Source of the DNA: JAOPZW01 sp963807305
Lineage (GTDB): Bacteria > Actinomycetota > Thermoleophilia > Solirubrobacterales > Solirubrobacteraceae
Reading direction: 5' to 3'
DNA: 64,000 nt
Assembly (NCBI GenBank): GCA_963807305.1
Contig: CAWEBN010000017.1
Coordinates: 1 to 64,000, forward strand
Part shown: positions 61,150-64,000 of the stretch, piece by piece
Position numbering within the stretch: position 1 is the first letter of the stretch
Layout of the letters: every line of letters begins with the position of its first letter
Translations under genes and position numbers: made by a program
The notes under the pieces: model-generated
What the model was told of the DNA's origin: nothing
The model's input: the letters and a program-made list of their open reading frames with translations, nothing else
The model's database searches: none

Positions 61150-61791
61150 TCAGCCCCGCATCCACGCGAGCACGGCCAGGACGCGGCGGTGGTCGTGCTC
61201 GGAGGGCGGCAGGCCGAGCTTCATGAAGATGTTCGAGACGTGCTTTTCGACGGCTCCCTCGGTCACCACCAGCTCCTCGGCGATGGCCCCGTTCGAGCGC
61301 CCCTCGGCCATCAGCCCCAGCACGTCGCGCTCGCGCGGGGTGAGCTCGTCGAGAGGCCCGTCGTCGCGCTGGCCCAGCAGCTGGGAGACCGCCTCGGGAT
61401 CGAGCGCGGTGCCGCCCTCGGCCACGCGCCGCACGGCCTCGACGAAGTCGCGCACCTCGGCGACGCGGTCCTTCAGCAGGTAGCCGACGCCGCCGCGCCC
61501 GTCGGAGAGCAGCTCGGCGGCGTAGGTGCGTTCGACGTACTGCGAGAGCACCAGGATCGGCAGCCCCTCGATCCGCCGGCGGGCCTCGAGCGCGGCGCGC
61601 ACGCCCTCGTCCTTGAACCCGGGCGGCAGGCGCACGTCGACGACGCACACGTCGGGGTGGTGCTCGTCGACGGCGGCCAGGAAGGCCTCGCCGTCGGCGA
61701 CGGCGGCGACGACCTCGAACCCGTGGTCGTTGAGCAGGCGGCTGATGCCCTCGCGCAGGAGCGCGAGGTCTTCTGCGATCACGACGCGCAC
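61150..61791 (-). CDS. LuxR-family (NarL-type) response regulator
   Basis: 213-residue regulator. The receiver domain begins VRVVIAEDLALLREGI with the acidic pair, phospho-acceptor Asp in DVCVVDVRLPPGFKDEG, and Lys in GYLLKDRVAEV. The DNA-binding domain has LTPRERDVLGLMAEGRSNGA and VEKHVSNIFMKLGL. GGAGG sits 5 nt before GTG 61791, a true Shine-Dalgarno inside an operon. It overlaps the sensor-kinase gene by 13 nt, so the two form a coupled two-component system. Its targets are unknown. Confidence 0.93.
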   Translation of the reverse strand: MRVVIAEDLALLREGISRLLNDHGFEVVAAVADGEAFLAAVDEHHPDVCVVDVRLPPGFKDEGVRAALEARRRIEGLPILVLSQYVERTYAAELLSDGRGGVGYLLKDRVAEVRDFVEAVRRVAEGGTALDPEAVSQLLGQRDDGPLDELTPRERDVLGLMAEGRSNGAIAEELVVTEGAVEKHVSNIFMKLGLPPSEHDHRRVLAVLAWMRG

Positions 61792-63086
61792 GGGACCTCC
61801 GCATATAGGACGGTGGGGCCGCCGACCGGCGAGGCGATGGCCAGCGTGCCGTCGAGCGCGGCGAGGCGCTTGTGCAGGCCGTCGAGCCCGTGGCCGGTCG
61901 GGTTGGCGCCGCCGAGGCCGTCGTCGCGCACCTCGATGCGCAGGCGCCCGTTCTCGCGCCACAGCCGCACCTTGGCGCTGCGCGCCCGCGCGTGCTTGAC
62001 CGCATTGGTCAGCGCCTCGGCGACCGTGAAGTAGGCGGCGAGCTCCACGGGCGCGGGCAGGCGCCCATCGAGGTCGACCTCGACGTTGGTCGGCAGCGGC
62101 GTCCGCGCCGCGAGCGCGCCGATCGCCTCGCCCAGGCCGCGCTCGGACAGGAGCGCCGGGCGGATGCCGCGCGCGAGGTCGCGCAGCTCGCCCATCGCCA
62201 GCCGCGCCTCTCCGCGCGCCTTCTCGACGAGCTCGCGGGCGCCCTCCGGATCGCGGTCGAAGCGCTCCTCGGCCATGCCGAGGTCGAGCGCGAGCGCCAC
62301 GAGGCGCGCCTGCGCTCCGTCGTGCAGGTCGCGCTCGATGCGCTGCAGCTCGGCCGCCGCGGCGTCGACCGCGCCGGCGCGGGTCTGGGCCAGGACCTCG
62401 ACGCGCTCCTCGAGCTGCCGGCGGCTGGGGCCGAGGACGACCCTCGACAGCGCGCCGCTTGCGGCGGCGGTCCCGCGCACGATGGCGGCGGCCAGCGGCA
62501 GCAGGAGGATGCCGATCGCCATCGCCAGGAACGCGTTGCCCCACGAGTCGACCTGGAAGAGGCCGAGGTCCGTCGGGTCGTTCTCGGGCAGCGCCCACCA
62601 CCAGGCCGGCATCGAGATCAGGCCGAACGTGGCCGACCATGCCGTGACGGCGATGGTGAAGTCCGCGATGCCGACCGGGAGCAGCAGCAGGTGCCAGGCG
62701 AGGTCCTTCCACGTCGACGGGTCCGAGAAGAGCGCTTTGAGGCGGTTCAGGAAGCCGCCGGAGGGCGTCTTGTAGACGCCGGGAATGGTCTCCCCGAGCA
62801 CGAGCGCGGCCCGGCGGCGCTCGATCCACGCCAGCCAGCGCGAGACGTAGATGGTGGCCATCGCCAGCGGGAGCCCGATCAAGGTGATCGCGAGACCGAG
62901 CGAGACCGACCAGCCCGTCACCACCACCGTGAAGGTGAGGATGCCCATCGGCAGCGCCAGCAGCAGGTAGACGGTGTCGAGTCCGAGCTGGCGAACCAGC
63001 GCGCCGGGATGTTGCAGGGAGGGCATGGCCATATCGTCGGCGGTGGCCGTCGTGTGCGCCATGGAGCTAGCGGGCGTCGTCGACAC
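61779..63086 (-). CDS. Two-component sensor histidine kinase (HisKA_3/NarL-type)
   Basis: 435 residues from GTG 63086, with GGGAG 7 nt upstream; ATG 63062 is an alternative. The membrane sensor holds two repeats of a helical pair with an Actinobacteria-type sensor pattern (YLLLALPMGILTFTVVVTGW and HLLLLPVGIADFTIAVTAW), suggesting an internally duplicated domain. The kinase core has the phospho-His in IERDLHDGAQARLVALAL and the ATPase motifs EALTNAVKHARA and DDGLGGANPTGHGLDGL. It probably senses an envelope signal, and it phosphorylates the regulator encoded directly downstream. Confidence 0.9.
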   Translation of the reverse strand: MSTTPASSMAHTTATADDMAMPSLQHPGALVRQLGLDTVYLLLALPMGILTFTVVVTGWSVSLGLAITLIGLPLAMATIYVSRWLAWIERRRAALVLGETIPGVYKTPSGGFLNRLKALFSDPSTWKDLAWHLLLLPVGIADFTIAVTAWSATFGLISMPAWWWALPENDPTDLGLFQVDSWGNAFLAMAIGILLLPLAAAIVRGTAAASGALSRVVLGPSRRQLEERVEVLAQTRAGAVDAAAAELQRIERDLHDGAQARLVALALDLGMAEERFDRDPEGARELVEKARGEARLAMGELRDLARGIRPALLSERGLGEAIGALAARTPLPTNVEVDLDGRLPAPVELAAYFTVAEALTNAVKHARARSAKVRLWRENGRLRIEVRDDGLGGANPTGHGLDGLHKRLAALDGTLAIASPVGGPTVLYAEVPCAS

Positions 63087-63125
63087 GGGGGTTCTCCCTA
63101 CTACGGCCACCAAGCCTAGTCGCGG

Positions 63126-63154
63126 CTCAAGTCGTGCCCCAGCGGGGTCGATCA
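63126..63154 (+). promoter_or_regulatory. Sigma-28/FliA-like promoter upstream of a small gene
   Basis: CTCAAG (63126-63131), 15 nt, GTCGATCA (63147-63154), 9 nt before ATG 63164. The element shares CTCAAG and TCGTGCCCC-like spacing bases with the site at 34966. The gene lacks a TAnnnT hexamer in the usual leaderless position. Confidence 0.45.
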
Positions 63155-63163
63155 CAGGGGGTG

Positions 63164-63544
63164 ATGAGCAACGTCGTCTCGATCCTCTCCGCTCCCAGCG
63201 CCTCCACCGCCACCATCCCGAGCACGGCCGCCGCGCCGATCTCGGACATCGGCGAGGGCTTCAAGGCCGCTCTGGCCGACGCCGGCAAGCGGCCCGCGGA
63301 CGAGAAGACGGAGAAGGTCACCGGCCACCACTACGAGAAGATCGTCGCGGGGCCGGACAAGGGCCACTTCATCAATCGAACCGGAAGCCCTCGCGATGGC
63401 GAGGACTTCCAGATCGTCCAGCGCGGCGGGCGAACCTTCCACGTGTACGGCACCGGCACGGACCACAAGGTCTACGAGCTTCCGCACGCCTCCAAGAAGG
63501 CGACGGGCACGGCGTCGGACACCGGCGGAACGCCCGCCGCCTGA
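63164..63544 (+). CDS. Small protein of unknown function, possibly flagellar-associated
   Basis: 126 residues with no signal peptide or membrane helix. The first 45 residues are a disordered Ser/Ala/Thr/Pro segment (SILSAPSASTATIPSTAAAP) followed by ISDIGEGFKAALADAG, a style seen at the amino end of flagellar hook-length and other flagellum-exported proteins. The rest is a compact-looking domain (GHFINRTGSPRDGEDFQIVQ; TFHVYGTGTDHKVYELPH). The family is unknown to me. The FliA-like promoter supports a motility link, but no flagellar genes lie in the window. Confidence 0.6.
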   Translation: MSNVVSILSAPSASTATIPSTAAAPISDIGEGFKAALADAGKRPADEKTEKVTGHHYEKIVAGPDKGHFINRTGSPRDGEDFQIVQRGGRTFHVYGTGTDHKVYELPHASKKATGTASDTGGTPAA

Positions 63545-63560
63545 CTCGATCAGGCGCCCC

Positions 63561-64000
63561 TTAGCGCTTGAGCGCCACCGCGCGCGGCAGCGTGAAGGTG
63601 GGGAACAGCTTGCGGTTGTGATGGTTCTTGCGGACCTTCGTCGCGAGCCGGTAGACCGCGGCCTGACCGCTCGGCGGTCCGCCGAGCGTGATCGAGAAGC
63701 GCCCCCGGCTGTCCGGGCGCAGCGACTTGACGACCACGTTCTTCGTGCACGAGACGCGGCGCTTGATCGTGATCTTCTGGATCGGCGTGCCCAGCGGCAG
63801 GACGATGTGCCCCTTGATCGTGACCTTGCCGCTGCGGCTGGAGAGCTCGGTCACGAGCATGCGCCGGAAGAGCTTGAGCCGCAGCGAGCGCTCCTTGCCG
63901 ATCTTGGCCTGGTAGCGGGCGCGATTGGAGTGGCGAAGCGTCATCGGCGGCAGCTTGCCCTTGGCCAGGAAGGTCCCGTCCTTGCGCACGACGGGCCGCG
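63561..64000 (-). CDS. Carboxyl-terminal part of a protein with beta-rich repeats (partial)
   Basis: An open minus-strand frame runs off the right edge and ends at 63561. The visible 146 residues are basic and beta-rich: KVTIKGHIVLPLGTPIQKIT, RRVSCTKNVVVKSLRPDSRG and RFSITLGGPPSGQAAVYRLA. This resembles the Ig-like/carboxypeptidase-regulatory-like domains at the ends of secreted actinobacterial proteins, and is similar in style to the tail of the glycosidase at 32186. The start, signal peptide and main domain are outside the window. Confidence 0.6.
   Translation of the reverse strand, partial: RPVVRKDGTFLAKGKLPPMTLRHSNRARYQAKIGKERSLRLKLFRRMLVTELSSRSGKVTIKGHIVLPLGTPIQKITIKRRVSCTKNVVVKSLRPDSRGRFSITLGGPPSGQAAVYRLATKVRKNHHNRKLFPTFTLPRAVALKR

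Overview
This window comes from a very GC-rich actinobacterium-like chromosome. The best match is a Thermoleophilia/Solirubrobacterales-type organism (the Conexibacter, Solirubrobacter or Baekduia neighbourhood). That placement is inferred from gene content: an actinobacterial-style fused 2-oxoglutarate dehydrogenase (kgd), a NucS/EndoMS mismatch endonuclease instead of MutS, cytochrome bd oxidase, many GTG starts, and ATGA/GTGA stop-start overlaps. No rRNA, tRNA, CRISPR array or transposase was seen.

Promoter architecture is striking. About twenty genes that begin transcription units have a TAnnnT hexamer only 6-10 nt upstream of the start codon and no Shine-Dalgarno sequence, which indicates leaderless mRNAs. 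At three divergent gene pairs the two opposing -10 hexamers share the same central TA. Three other sites look like sigma-28/FliA-type promoters (CTCAAG, 15-16 nt, GCCGAT-like).

Region 1 (1-16.6 kb) is an exopolysaccharide locus. It holds a Wzx-like flippase, asparagine-synthase-like protein, methyltransferases, a hexapeptide acyltransferase, three glycosyltransferases, an O-antigen ligase/polymerase, a Wzz-like chain-length protein, a zinc-ribbon methyltransferase, two tandem paralogues of an uncharacterised membrane-anchored family, a polyprenyl-phosphate sugar transferase and a nucleotide-sugar dehydrogenase. Many genes at 1-8 kb and 13.8-15.3 kb carry multiple frameshifts, while those at 7.7-13.5 kb are intact. 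Either the locus is decaying or the local consensus sequence is poor.

Region 2 (16.6-35 kb) is housekeeping and catabolic: tryptophan dioxygenase with a kynureninase-like enzyme, a DsbA-family protein, a small basic protein, EttA, an ABC-2 exporter, hydrolases and dehydrogenases, a J-domain/TPR protein, cytochrome bd (cydAB), an aldehyde dehydrogenase, a secreted GH-A-type glycosidase and an FAD amine oxidase.

Region 3 (35-46 kb) carries nucS, a hydrolase/MBL pair, a 5'-truncated alcohol dehydrogenase, an enoyl-CoA hydratase, tandem S51 peptidases, YjbQ, two FMN reductases, an alkyltransferase-like DNA repair protein, a DUF1028 protein, a yceI operon with two matched operators, purU and galK.

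Region 4 (46-64 kb) carries a kgd gene that includes two lipoyl domains in the same chain, a DUF3817/NUDIX pair, an AGPS-like FAD oxidase, Ppx/GppA, a lysozyme-like secreted protein, a divergent glyoxalase I/II-like pair, an ABC1 kinase, pyruvate kinase, a two-component system, and a small protein behind a FliA-like promoter. A partial secreted protein runs off the right edge.
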